Positions 38,426 through 46,644 of a DNA stretch of 64,000 nt are shown one piece after another. The stretch is from the NCBI RefSeq assembly GCF_018687555.1, contig NZ_CP061296.1, forward strand, positions 806,001-870,000, written 5' to 3'. The position numbers and the translations under genes were made by a program. The notes beneath the pieces are model-generated. The model saw nothing but the letters and a program-made list of their open reading frames with translations. It was not told the origin of the DNA and did not search any database. Origin of the DNA: Polynucleobacter sp. MWH-P3-07-1. GTDB lineage: Bacteria > Pseudomonadota > Gammaproteobacteria > Burkholderiales > Burkholderiaceae. Each line of letters starts with the position of its first letter. Within the stretch, counting starts at the first letter, position 1.

Positions 38426-39568
38426 ATGCTTAATTCATCATCTAAATCGGATGTAACAAGACCTAATATCCCACCTTGGCTCGAGCCACTATGGGGTAGT
38501 GTGGATTTAAATCATTTTCCGCATGCGGTTTTATTTCATGGTCAACCCGGTATTGGGAAGTTTGAGTTAGCGATTGAGTTAGCAAAGGCACTACTTTGTG
38601 AATCCACCTTAAGCACAAAACCCTGCAATAGCTGCGAGGCGTGCCATTGGTTTGATTCTGGTAATCACCCTGACTTTATCGCCTTAGTGCCCGAAACACA
38701 TCTGAAAAGATTGCCTAAAGGTGATTTTGATTTTGATGCAGAGGCGCCAAAGAAAAAAATAGCTAGTGCTGATGATGATGAAGCGTCAGATAAAAAAGCA
38801 AAGAAAAATGTCACGATTGAAAATACGCGTAAGGCAATCGAAGGGCTCTCCATCGGAGCGCACAGGGGTGGCAATCGAGTGATCTTGATTTATCCATTAG
38901 AGTCCCTTCGACCAGACTCTGCTAACACCTTACTCAAGTCTTTGGAAGAGCCGCCTGCTCAGACGATTTTTCTGCTGCTCGCTGATCGCCTAGAAAGGGT
39001 GCTTCCCACTATCCGCTCTCGTTGTCGCTTGATCGCTGCCCCAAGACCAGATCGCGAGACTGGTTTGGCTTGGTTAAGAGTTCAAGTACCTTTGGCTACT
39101 GGTGCTAAGTTAAATGAAGATGAGCTCGAATCAATCTATGACGAGCAGGGTGGTGCGCCATTCTCTGTATTGAACTCCTTGCTGGCCAGACATCATCAAG
39201 ACGATAAGGATGAGCTCTCTATTTCTATTCAGGCATCGAGAGTTTTGCTACAGGGTTTATCGCAAGGGGGACGCATTCATTCTTTAGAAATCGCTGAAAA
39301 AATTCATAAATCACAAATGGGCCCCTTGCTCACCTCAGCGCAACGTTGGGTTGCCGATTTATTAGCAGTGGTGGAAGGAGGCAATGCGCGCTATTTTCCC
39401 AAGCATCAAACGCAGCTTCTCACCCTCAGTAAACAGGCCCGCCTGGATAAATTGCTTCGCTTTTGGAAACTCTTAACAATTACCCGTCGTCATGAAAACC
39501 ACCCTCTAGCAAATCGGATTCAGCTAGAAGCTTTGCTTTCTAACTACCAGCAGATCTTTGAAGATTAA
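38426..39568 (+). CDS. holB: DNA polymerase III subunit delta prime
   Basis: Clamp-loader subunit of the replicative polymerase. 380 residues. It has the modified P-loop HGQPGIGKFELA, a zinc module with clustered cysteines (CNSCEACHW near residue 72-80), the SRC motif (TIRSRCRLI) and the C-terminal collar domain. An unusual charged insert (about residues 100-133, rich in Asp, Lys and Ala) lies after the zinc module. Neighbours tmk and tatD are as in other proteobacteria. Confidence 0.94.
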   Translation: MLNSSSKSDVTRPNIPPWLEPLWGSVDLNHFPHAVLFHGQPGIGKFELAIELAKALLCESTLSTKPCNSCEACHWFDSGNHPDFIALVPETHLKRLPKGDFDFDAEAPKKKIASADDDEASDKKAKKNVTIENTRKAIEGLSIGAHRGGNRVILIYPLESLRPDSANTLLKSLEEPPAQTIFLLLADRLERVLPTIRSRCRLIAAPRPDRETGLAWLRVQVPLATGAKLNEDELESIYDEQGGAPFSVLNSLLARHHQDDKDELSISIQASRVLLQGLSQGGRIHSLEIAEKIHKSQMGPLLTSAQRWVADLLAVVEGGNARYFPKHQTQLLTLSKQARLDKLLRFWKLLTITRRHENHPLANRIQLEALLSNYQQIFED

Positions 39569-39579
39569 AATTCAAACCC

Positions 39580-40368
39580 ATGTTTATAGACTCACATTGC
39601 CATCTCGATTTTCCTGAGTTTCAGTCTAGATTGCCTGAGGTTCTGGGAAACATGGAAAAAGCCTATGTGAAGCATGCCTTATGTGTTTCAGTCGACCTGC
39701 CTGACTTTCCCAAGGTACTTAAGCTGGCTGAAGACTATCCTCATCTCTATGCTTCGGTTGGGGTTCATCCAGACTATGAGGACACTCCAGAGCCTAGTTT
39801 TGAATTTTTAGTCGAGACTGCCAAGCATCCTAAGATTGTTGCCATCGGCGAAACTGGCCTAGATTACTACCGAATGGGCGACCGGAGCTATGAGTCAATG
39901 GAATGGCAGCGTGAACGTTTTAGAACCCATATACGGGCCGCTATTGCCTCTAGACGCCCACTCATCATTCATACTCGCTCTGCCTCTGAAGACACTCTCA
40001 GAATTCTTGAAGAGGAGGGCGCTAGTCAGATTGGCGGGGTAATGCACTGCTTTACAGAGAGCCTGGAAGTAGCTCAAGCAGCTATAAAAATGGGCTTTTT
40101 TATCTCTTTTTCAGGCATTGTGACTTTTAAAAGCGCAAAGGATCTACAAGAGACTTGTCGTCAAGTACCCCTTGATAAATTATTGATTGAGACGGATTCA
40201 CCATATCTAGCCCCAACTCCATATCGTGGAAAAACCAATGAGCCTGCATGGGTTGCCCACGTTGGTGAGTTTGTGGCTGATTTAAAGGGTGTTTCTGTTG
40301 ATCAATTGGCCAAACAAACTTCTGATAATTTCTTTGAATGTTTTCAGATAGATAGAGAATATTCTTGA
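39580..40368 (+). CDS. TatD family metal-dependent hydrolase
   Basis: A 262-residue TatD/YcfH-type nuclease fold. Metal-binding motifs are MFIDSHCHLD (His6, His8), AIGETGLDYYR, HTRSASEDTL, MHCFTES and ETDSPYLAP. These enzymes act as DNA exonucleases or deoxyaminoacyl-tRNA-type hydrolases; the exact role is open. The stop overlaps the TTG start of the ankyrin gene. Confidence 0.93.
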   Translation: MFIDSHCHLDFPEFQSRLPEVLGNMEKAYVKHALCVSVDLPDFPKVLKLAEDYPHLYASVGVHPDYEDTPEPSFEFLVETAKHPKIVAIGETGLDYYRMGDRSYESMEWQRERFRTHIRAAIASRRPLIIHTRSASEDTLRILEEEGASQIGGVMHCFTESLEVAQAAIKMGFFISFSGIVTFKSAKDLQETCRQVPLDKLLIETDSPYLAPTPYRGKTNEPAWVAHVGEFVADLKGVSVDQLAKQTSDNFFECFQIDREYS

Positions 40369-41069
40369 AAAATTACTTTAGATTTTTTATCTTCATTATT
40401 TATATCGCCTTTTCATTATTTGGGCTTGCAAGAGCTCAAACACCATCCCAGATTACCGATTTCACTAAAGCAGCCAAGTTTGATGACATTTCTGAGGTGA
40501 AGTCCCTTGTTAACGCTGGTGTTAGCGTCAATACTGTAGACCCTAAAGGCGAACCCATGTTGGTCTTGGCGGTTAAGGATAAGTCCCTAAAAGTCTTTGA
40601 TTATTTGCTATCAAACGCGAGTATTGAGGTAAACAAGCCCAATTCCAATGGAGAAACACCGCTAATGATGGCGTCAATTGATGGCGATCTTGAAATGGTG
40701 AAGGCGCTGGTTGAGAAAAGTAAGGCTGATGTCAATAAAAGCGGCTGGAATCCCTTGATGTATGCCTGCTCAAAAGGTCAGCTTGAAGTGGCCAAATACC
40801 TTGTGCAGCACGGGGCTGAAGTGAATACCACCAGCCCTAATGGTAGTACACCCTTAATGATGGCGGCTATGTCTGGCAATGAATATGTTGTTAAGTACCT
40901 GCTCGATCAAGGTGCCGATTTAAAGCTACGTAATTCTTTGGGCTACAGCGCCATTGATATGGCTGTCCAATATGATCATCCATGGATTGTGGAAGGTTTG
41001 TCATCACGTTGGCAAAAGCTCTACAAAGAGCCATATCCAGGCGGCCCTAAGCCATATCGTGCTAATTGA
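40365..41069 (+). CDS. Exported ankyrin-repeat protein
   Basis: A 234-residue protein with a signal peptide (FFIFIIYIAFSLFGLARAQ) followed by about five ankyrin repeats from residue 35 to 215; clear repeat cores are GETPLMMASIDGDLEMVKALVE and GSTPLMMAAMSGNEYVVKYLL. It starts with TTG that overlaps the tatD stop by four bases; no later Met fits the signal. It is likely a periplasmic interaction protein with unknown partner. A strong promoter for the next gene overlaps its 3' end. Confidence 0.85.
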   Translation: MKNYFRFFIFIIYIAFSLFGLARAQTPSQITDFTKAAKFDDISEVKSLVNAGVSVNTVDPKGEPMLVLAVKDKSLKVFDYLLSNASIEVNKPNSNGETPLMMASIDGDLEMVKALVEKSKADVNKSGWNPLMYACSKGQLEVAKYLVQHGAEVNTTSPNGSTPLMMAAMSGNEYVVKYLLDQGADLKLRNSLGYSAIDMAVQYDHPWIVEGLSSRWQKLYKEPYPGGPKPYRAN

Positions 41070-41093
41070 TCATCCCTTTAATTTGCGTATAAT
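41066..41093 (+). promoter_or_regulatory. Promoter of the K+ channel-like gene
   Basis: -35 TTGATC, 16-base spacer, -10 TATAAT (41088-41093), close to the sigma-70 consensus. The -35 box overlaps the last codons of the ankyrin gene. The expected start of transcription is about 41100, next to a short reading frame at 41101. Confidence 0.7.
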
Positions 41094-41100
41094 CATTATT

Positions 41101-41133
41101 ATGTCAAACAAGATTAATCTCTATGAATATTGA
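41101..41133 (+). other. Ten-codon upstream reading frame overlapping the channel gene start
   Basis: ATG at 41101 opens MSNKINLYEY and stops at 41131-41133, eleven bases beyond the start of the channel ATG at 41123. It begins seven bases after the -10 box, so it would be leaderless. It may be a chance frame or a short leader peptide that affects translation of the channel gene. Confidence 0.3.
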
Positions 41134-41626
41134 AATACTCCACTCCTTGGATAGCTTTAAAACAATCTATACCCAAGTCGTACAAGAATCAGGCAACAGC
41201 GACATCTGGATTATTGCTCTTGCTACTGCTCTGACACTAGCTATTCATAGTTTCATTGTCTTAGCCATAGCTGCCTTATTTCATACTCTCGATAAAAAAA
41301 TGAAGAGTCGCCATATTTACGGGGGAAATTTCGTGGCTTATTTTGTAGCGGTCATGCTGATTGTTTTAAGCCACTTATTACAAATAATGACCTGGACTTA
41401 TATTTGCTTGGTTTTTGAGGTGCTTCCAGATAGCGCTAAAACCTTCTTCTTTGCTGGTGAGATGTACACCACCGTCGGATACGGAAGTTATCATTTGAGT
41501 CATAAATGGGAAATACTCCCCATTTTTATCGCATTCACTGGTTTATTTGCAGTATCTACCTCTGGTGCAGCCCTCTACTCGATGATGGGTGCTCTGGTAG
41601 ATCGCAGCAACAATCAAAACACCTAA
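41123..41626 (+). CDS. Two-pore-domain-like K+ channel family protein
   Basis: A 167-residue membrane protein with hydrophobic segments near residues 29-52, 69-92 and 133-155. The selectivity-filter-like TVGYG (117-121) stands in a re-entrant loop before the last segment, as in the Ion_trans_2 (PF07885) family. No cytoplasmic RCK domain is present. The extra first segment makes a three-helix form. A near-consensus promoter lies just upstream. Confidence 0.8.
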   Translation: MNIEILHSLDSFKTIYTQVVQESGNSDIWIIALATALTLAIHSFIVLAIAALFHTLDKKMKSRHIYGGNFVAYFVAVMLIVLSHLLQIMTWTYICLVFEVLPDSAKTFFFAGEMYTTVGYGSYHLSHKWEILPIFIAFTGLFAVSTSGAALYSMMGALVDRSNNQNT

Positions 41627-41640
41627 GATCTTAAGGGATC

Positions 41641-42231
41641 TTAATCCCAGTGGATGCCCGGACTTTCAAGGCTTTCAAGTAAGCGGCTATTTTTAGGTAA
41701 GTTTGCTGCCAAAAAATCCATTTGATCCGCAAGAATATTGCGGCCCTTCAGAATCATGTCCTCATACAGGCTTGGCATATATGGGGCATAAAGTAAGCTC
41801 ATCCCCGCATTTTCCGGGGTGCGATTCCCCTTCTTTTGATTACATGGTCTGCAAGAGATGACGAGGTTCATCCAGGAATATTTGCCGCCACGACTATTGG
41901 GGACAATGTGCTCAGCTTCAGCATCCCCCTCATGAATGCGCTCACCACAGTAGGCACATAAACCCCTGTCTCGACGAAATAACTTGCGTTTAGTAATGCC
42001 GGGAATAACGTCAAAAAGGTTGATTTTGGCAGAACCTTTGACGGCAATAATGGAGTGCAATTCAATAACGGATTGAAGCCCAGTTGCGCGAGAGATGCCA
42101 CCGCGCATTTTGAGAATGGGGTCACCGAGAGTCCAAAGCACGCTGTTATCAGCGTAATGCTTGGTAGCTTCTTCTGCATTGACCCAGCACTGAGGGATAC
42201 CCCCAGCATCTAATTTCAAAATGCTCAGCAC
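41641..42231 (-). CDS. HNH endonuclease
   Basis: A 196-residue protein with an HNH nuclease domain in the middle. The zinc and catalytic pattern is LCAYCGERIHEGDAEAEHIVPNSRGG then CRPCNQKKGNRTPE, complete with both CXXC pairs. The N-terminal ~90 residues are of a type conserved with such nucleases. It starts with GTG, with AGGAG upstream. It is found as a lone gene in many proteobacteria, and no restriction or phage gene is near, so a defence role is not supported. Confidence 0.85.
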   Translation of the reverse strand: MLSILKLDAGGIPQCWVNAEEATKHYADNSVLWTLGDPILKMRGGISRATGLQSVIELHSIIAVKGSAKINLFDVIPGITKRKLFRRDRGLCAYCGERIHEGDAEAEHIVPNSRGGKYSWMNLVISCRPCNQKKGNRTPENAGMSLLYAPYMPSLYEDMILKGRNILADQMDFLAANLPKNSRLLESLESPGIHWD

Positions 42232-42329
42232 AACCTCTCCTTTCTAGACCATGGCGTATTAGCCATCTGTCGTTTGATTCATCTTACCGAAGAATCATGA
42301 CCTAAGCAATAAAACTGCCTGGAGAAAGT

Positions 42330-42917
42330 TTATGCTGCAATAAACCGAATCACTTCAGGCAAATACTCTGCGTATTCGGAGATGCCATGATCGCTACCCT
42401 CAAGAACTAATTGGCTAGCACCGGGATAAAAATTGACCATTTCTCGCCAATCCAAAAGCTCATCGCCCTTCGCTGCAATTAAAAAATATCGATCTGGTCG
42501 AGTAATCTGAGCTACTTGCAGAGCTTTCAACTCATCAATATATTCAGGCCGAAAATCAAATGGCTCATCACTATCGTAGGCTGTCATCATTCCGACATGG
42601 GGAGCCAGCTCTCTGGGGGCATAGACTGCAGGATTCAGGACAACTGCTTTCGCTTGGTATTTCTCAGCCAGATAATTGGCATAAAAGCCCCCTAAGGATG
42701 AACCAATAATGACCAATCGGTCTGCACTACTGTCATCAATATGCTGGGTCACCATCTCCATGCTGAGTTTTGGTGAGGCTAGTAATTGAGGACAGTACCA
42801 CTCATAGGGGTGTTCAGGGGATGAGATGACTTCAATCCCCTGCCCTGTCATAACGGCCTTACTCGATCTGGGTGATGAGCGAAAGCCATGCAAATACACA
42901 ACGAGAGTAGATGGCAT
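42330..42917 (-). CDS. YqiA-type esterase (UPF0227)
   Basis: A 195-residue small alpha/beta hydrolase. MPSTLVVYLHGFRSSPRSSK opens the family, the nucleophile elbow is IGSSLGGFYA (Ser74), and the catalytic His is in the GSDHGISEYAEYLPEV part. A GTG one codon upstream is an alternative start. YqiA hydrolyses short acyl esters in E. coli; the natural substrate is not known. Confidence 0.87.
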   Translation of the reverse strand: MPSTLVVYLHGFRSSPRSSKAVMTGQGIEVISSPEHPYEWYCPQLLASPKLSMEMVTQHIDDSSADRLVIIGSSLGGFYANYLAEKYQAKAVVLNPAVYAPRELAPHVGMMTAYDSDEPFDFRPEYIDELKALQVAQITRPDRYFLIAAKGDELLDWREMVNFYPGASQLVLEGSDHGISEYAEYLPEVIRFIAA

Positions 42918-42939
42918 CACTTATCTAGTAAACAAACCA

Positions 42940-43839
42940 TTACGCTTTTTGACCGATTTCAAAGTTAGCCAGTTTTTCTAAGGCCTTCACCATTGCAGAG
43001 TGATCCCAAGCTTTTCCGCCATAGGCTGCGCAGGAATTAAACAAGGCTTGAGCGGTAGCGGTATTTGGCAAAGAAACACCTAACTCTTTAGCGCTATTGA
43101 GGGCTAAATTCAAATCCTTTTGATGGAGCTCAATGCGAAAGCCAGGATCAAAGGTTCTCTTAACCATACGTTCGCCATGGACTTCCAAAATTTTGGAGCT
43201 AGCAAAACCACCCATCAGAGCTTGGCGAACCTTAGCTGGATCAGCACCTGCTTTTGCTGCAAACAAGAGCGCCTCACCAACGGCCTCAATATTCAGGGCA
43301 ACAATAATTTGATTGGCGACTTTAGCAGTTTGGCCATCGCCATTCCCGCCAACCAGATTAATATTTTTACCCATGAGTTCAAAAACGGGCTTGATGCGTT
43401 CAAATACAGCTTCGTCGCCACCCACCATGATGGACAGGGTTGCATTTTTAGCGCCAAGCTCGCCACCGGAAACAGGTGCATCTAAATAGTCACAGCCAAG
43501 CGCATTGATCTTCTTAGCGAATTCTTTAGTCTGAATTGGAGAGATTGAGCTCATGTCTACAACAACCTTGCCTTTAGACAAGCCAGAAGCAATACCGTGA
43601 TCACCAAACAATACTTTTTCTACATCTGGTGTGTCAGGTACCATCGTAAAAATAATATCGGCATGTTGAGCAACTTCAGCCGGAGTTTTGCATTGAGTTG
43701 CATTGGATTGAGCAATGTCTGCTGGTACCTTGCTTCTAGTGCATACAAATACCTCATGCCCAGCTTTAATTAAGTGTCCAGCCATAGGCGCACCCATGAT
43801 GCCCAAACCAACAAAGCCCAACTTTAATGTATTACTCAT
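42940..43839 (-). CDS. glxR: 2-hydroxy-3-oxopropionate (tartronate semialdehyde) reductase
   Basis: Reduces tartronate semialdehyde to D-glycerate with NAD(P)H in glyoxylate use. It is a 299-residue beta-hydroxyacid dehydrogenase. The N-terminal Rossmann motif is FVGLGIMGAPMAGHL, DAPVSGGELGA is the substrate loop, and the catalytic Lys is in KVANQIIVALN. A kdgT gene and a hyi gene lie upstream. A terminator between kdgT and this gene means it is its own transcription unit, or read-through only. Confidence 0.9.
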   Translation of the reverse strand: MSNTLKLGFVGLGIMGAPMAGHLIKAGHEVFVCTRSKVPADIAQSNATQCKTPAEVAQHADIIFTMVPDTPDVEKVLFGDHGIASGLSKGKVVVDMSSISPIQTKEFAKKINALGCDYLDAPVSGGELGAKNATLSIMVGGDEAVFERIKPVFELMGKNINLVGGNGDGQTAKVANQIIVALNIEAVGEALLFAAKAGADPAKVRQALMGGFASSKILEVHGERMVKRTFDPGFRIELHQKDLNLALNSAKELGVSLPNTATAQALFNSCAAYGGKAWDHSAMVKALEKLANFEIGQKA

Positions 43840-43921
43840 TTCTAAAAACCTCTTATAAATTGTGGAGAAAAAATCTGCTCAAGACCCATTATTCTAGTGC
43901 CATAGACCAAATAAGCGCATG

Positions 43922-43950
43922 AAAAAAGCGCAAGATGGTTAGTCTTGCGC
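43922..43950 (-). terminator. Rho-independent terminator after kdgT
   Basis: On the minus strand: GCGCAAGA, a seven-base loop, TCTTGCGC, then six T. The eight-base-pair GC-rich stem and T-run are textbook. It follows the kdgT stop by 25 bases and separates it from glxR. Confidence 0.9.
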
Positions 43951-43975
43951 CCATGAATCACCAGGTAAGATGGAC

Positions 43976-44917
43976 TTATTGAGATTCGGCTTTCTTTTTG
44001 TTTTGGCGATAGATGAATGCTGTCAAAATCGGCGTCAAGACGGCTGTAACAATGACAGATGCTGCCACTTGGATGGTTGCAATTGGAGCAATCGCAGCAA
44101 ATGTGGGGTCGGCTAGAGCAACGGCTTGAGGCGTACCAGTTGCGTTACCTGCGGTACTTGACGCAGCCGCACCAGCAACTCCAGAGCCACCGAGTAATCG
44201 ATCAGCTAGGATGCAAACAATCCCCGTAATCACTAATACAGACAAACCTAACAAAATTCCAGGAATGCCAGCTGTGGTTACTGCTGAAAGATTGATGCCC
44301 TGACCTAGTGTGAAGGCCATAAAAGGAATGATGATTGGCTCATGCTTGCCGAAGAAATCACGTAAATCTGAGTCAAGATTGCCGAGGATCGCACCAGCAA
44401 TAATTGGTGCAATAACGGAGAACATGGTTAACCAAGGAATCACAGCTAAGCCTGCGCCAACGAGAACCAACATGGTAAGGAATGGTCCTGTTTCGATACT
44501 TTGTGGCACATAGGTTCCAGCATCTTCTTTGTTTCCAAAGGTACTAGTAAGGGCAAGGAACATGCCCCCATTTGTATCATTCATGGCTGCTAATACGGCT
44601 AGAGTTGTTAGGCCAATGATGTCGCCATTAAAGAAGTGGGCAATACTGAGTGCTACTGCGATGGCAATACCAACTTTTGCAAACAAGATGCCAAAGCCAC
44701 GCTTGAGCATGGTTGGCGCTGCGTTTAAAGTCATTTTGGTACCAACAGTAAAGAGGTACATCGCTAAAAAGGTTGGATAACCTTGATTGGTCAGCGCTTG
44801 AGTGAAGCCGCCAATCTTCATGGCATTTGGTGCAAACGTATTCAGGAGCATACCGATAAACAATGGTACGACCATCAATCCGCCTGGCACCTTATTAATC
44901 GCTTGATAAATTTTCAT
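43976..44917 (-). CDS. kdgT: 2-keto-3-deoxygluconate permease
   Basis: Membrane symporter of the KdgT family for 2-keto-3-deoxygluconate or a similar hydroxy/keto acid. 313 residues with about ten hydrophobic segments. Family parts are MKIYQAINKVPGGLMVVPLFIGMLLNTF, VLAAMNDTNGGMFLALTS and FMAFTLGQGINLS. No kdg catabolic gene is near; it stands between hyi and glxR, so it may import a substrate of the glyoxylate/glycerate route. AAGGG precedes the ATG. Confidence 0.88.
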   Translation of the reverse strand: MKIYQAINKVPGGLMVVPLFIGMLLNTFAPNAMKIGGFTQALTNQGYPTFLAMYLFTVGTKMTLNAAPTMLKRGFGILFAKVGIAIAVALSIAHFFNGDIIGLTTLAVLAAMNDTNGGMFLALTSTFGNKEDAGTYVPQSIETGPFLTMLVLVGAGLAVIPWLTMFSVIAPIIAGAILGNLDSDLRDFFGKHEPIIIPFMAFTLGQGINLSAVTTAGIPGILLGLSVLVITGIVCILADRLLGGSGVAGAAASSTAGNATGTPQAVALADPTFAAIAPIATIQVAASVIVTAVLTPILTAFIYRQNKKKAESQ

Positions 44918-45130
44918 ATAAACAACCCTTTAAATAAATTTGTCCCAGAGGCAATGTGCCTAGTTTTTATTATTCATACTCAGTACTGCAGGGGTTTAAT
45001 CCCCACTGCAGTTCTATTAAATATGATTTGTACTGGTTTATTTATTGATTTAGGTCAATGCCTAGCGAAAACACCTAGTAAATAACTGGAATATCTATAG
45101 TGCACTGCAACAGGTTATGAAGGGATAAAA

Positions 45131-45910
45131 CTACTTCAACTGTTCAGTCATCCAGCTCAGACCGCTTAAGGTGTCACTGGCTGGCTTATATTCGCAACCA
45201 ACCCAACCTGTGTATCCGATTTTTTCAAGAAAACGAAATAAATAAGGGTAGTTAATTTCACCGGTTCCAGGCTCATTTCGCCCAGGGTTATCTGCTAATT
45301 GCATGTGTGCAATGCGATGAAAGTATTTTGTGATGGTATTAGCTAACTCCCCTTCCATGCGTTGAGCATGATAAATATCGTATTGAAGGAAAAGATTATC
45401 TGCGCCTACCTCATCCAAAATGCTGATGGCTTGCTGAGTGCTGCACAAGTAAAAGCCAGGGATATCGTATTGATTGATTGGCTCAACGAGTAATTTGAGG
45501 TGATGCTTTTTGAGCTCAGCAGCTGCGTAACGAAGATTGCTAACAAAAGTTTGATGTAGCAGGCTGTGGTCAACACCAGCAGGGACTTTACCAGCAAGGC
45601 AATTTAACTGCTCCACGCCCAAAATCCCGGCATAGCGAATAGCCTCGGCAACCCCAGTCTTAAATTCCTCGATGCGATCAGGTAAACAAGCAATACCTCT
45701 CTCCCCACCATCCCAATTACCAGCGGGTAAGTTATGGAGTACCAGTTTTAAATGGTATTGATCCAGCTTCGCCTTAATTTCCTCTGCAGGTATGCCATAG
45801 GGAAACAGGAACTCAACGGCCTTAAATCCTGCTTTTGAAGCTTGCTCAAACCGCTCAATAAAAGGAAATTCAGTAAACAGCATGGTGAGATTAGCGGCAA
45901 AGCGGATCAT
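45131..45910 (-). CDS. hyi: Hydroxypyruvate isomerase
   Basis: Interconverts hydroxypyruvate and tartronate semialdehyde, next to GlxR in glyoxylate use. The 259-residue TIM-barrel protein of the xylose-isomerase-like family opens with FAANLTMLFTEFPFIERFEQA. Metal and catalytic parts are VEPINQYDIPGF, YDIYHAQRMEGEL, HMQLADNPGRNEPGTGE and CEYKP. AAGG lies upstream of the ATG. It is 213 bases before kdgT. Confidence 0.9.
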   Translation of the reverse strand: MIRFAANLTMLFTEFPFIERFEQASKAGFKAVEFLFPYGIPAEEIKAKLDQYHLKLVLHNLPAGNWDGGERGIACLPDRIEEFKTGVAEAIRYAGILGVEQLNCLAGKVPAGVDHSLLHQTFVSNLRYAAAELKKHHLKLLVEPINQYDIPGFYLCSTQQAISILDEVGADNLFLQYDIYHAQRMEGELANTITKYFHRIAHMQLADNPGRNEPGTGEINYPYLFRFLEKIGYTGWVGCEYKPASDTLSGLSWMTEQLK

Positions 45911-46037
45911 AAGAACCTTTAAAAATAGGCGTTAGAGTAGTCCTGATCTTATCAAATAAAGCCATTCCACTTAAAAAGGTCGGGACTGAAATGCGCTAAG
46001 ATCTAAATATATCTACATGTTTCCCATAAGGAATTTT

Positions 46038-46634
46038 ATGAAAGCCGATCAACACCCACTTACCCTCTTATTGGCATCGACATGTCTTTTTACGTCCTTG
46101 GCATTTAGTCAGCCCCCTGCCCCTGCTGACAAGCCTATGGAGATCGATGCGGCTGTGACCCAAAACCATTATCAATTATTTGAAGGTGATGTCATTGGCG
46201 TTAATTCCAAAAGCAGAACGATCACATTTAAAAATAAAGATGGAGTTTCAAAGTTTGTAGCGGGCCCTGATATCAAGAACTTTGATCAGATCAAGAAAGG
46301 CGATCACCTGAGTATGACCTATGAATTAGGCGTTGCCATTGATTTAATTAAAACAAAAAGTGATGGCGTTCGCAGCAAAGTAGAAACCACCACCATGTCA
46401 CAAACTAGTGGCGACAAGCCCTCTGAGAGGCTGACCAATAAAACCACTATCATTGCTGACATTGTTGCAGTAGATCGTGAAAACAAACTCGTGTCGGTAA
46501 AAGGGCCAAGTGGGAAAGTAACCACAGTGAGCGTTACGAATCCAGCTTTGCTCAATGATGTCAATGTGGGCGAACAAGTTAAAGTTGTTTATACCGATGC
46601 TATGGTTGCTTCAATTACCCAATCCAAGAAATAA
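46038..46634 (+). CDS. Exported protein with two internal repeats, function unknown
   Basis: I do not recognise the family. The 198-residue protein has a signal peptide (TLLLASTCLFTSLAFSQ). Two similar segments follow, residues 50-103 and 140-193: each has a GD/AD-V-I-(V/N) start, a KTITFK/KLVSVK strand, a G at the turn and a GD/GE-x-L/V-x-x-x-Y end, so it is likely a duplicated beta domain. A good ribosome site (AAGGA) precedes the ATG at 46038. It is followed by an M48 peptidase lipoprotein gene after 10 bases. Confidence 0.75.
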   Translation: MKADQHPLTLLLASTCLFTSLAFSQPPAPADKPMEIDAAVTQNHYQLFEGDVIGVNSKSRTITFKNKDGVSKFVAGPDIKNFDQIKKGDHLSMTYELGVAIDLIKTKSDGVRSKVETTTMSQTSGDKPSERLTNKTTIIADIVAVDRENKLVSVKGPSGKVTTVSVTNPALLNDVNVGEQVKVVYTDAMVASITQSKK

Positions 46635-46644
46635 TTCGTAGTAG

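Noticed and set aside
41625..41642. Weak hairpin AAGATC-TTAAGG-GATCTT between the channel and HNH genes
   Set aside because: Only six base pairs, AT-rich and without a T-run; not enough for a terminator call.
41641..42231. HNH nuclease as part of a defence system
   Set aside because: No methylase, toxin, phage or repeat genes are near; the domain is complete but the context is housekeeping.
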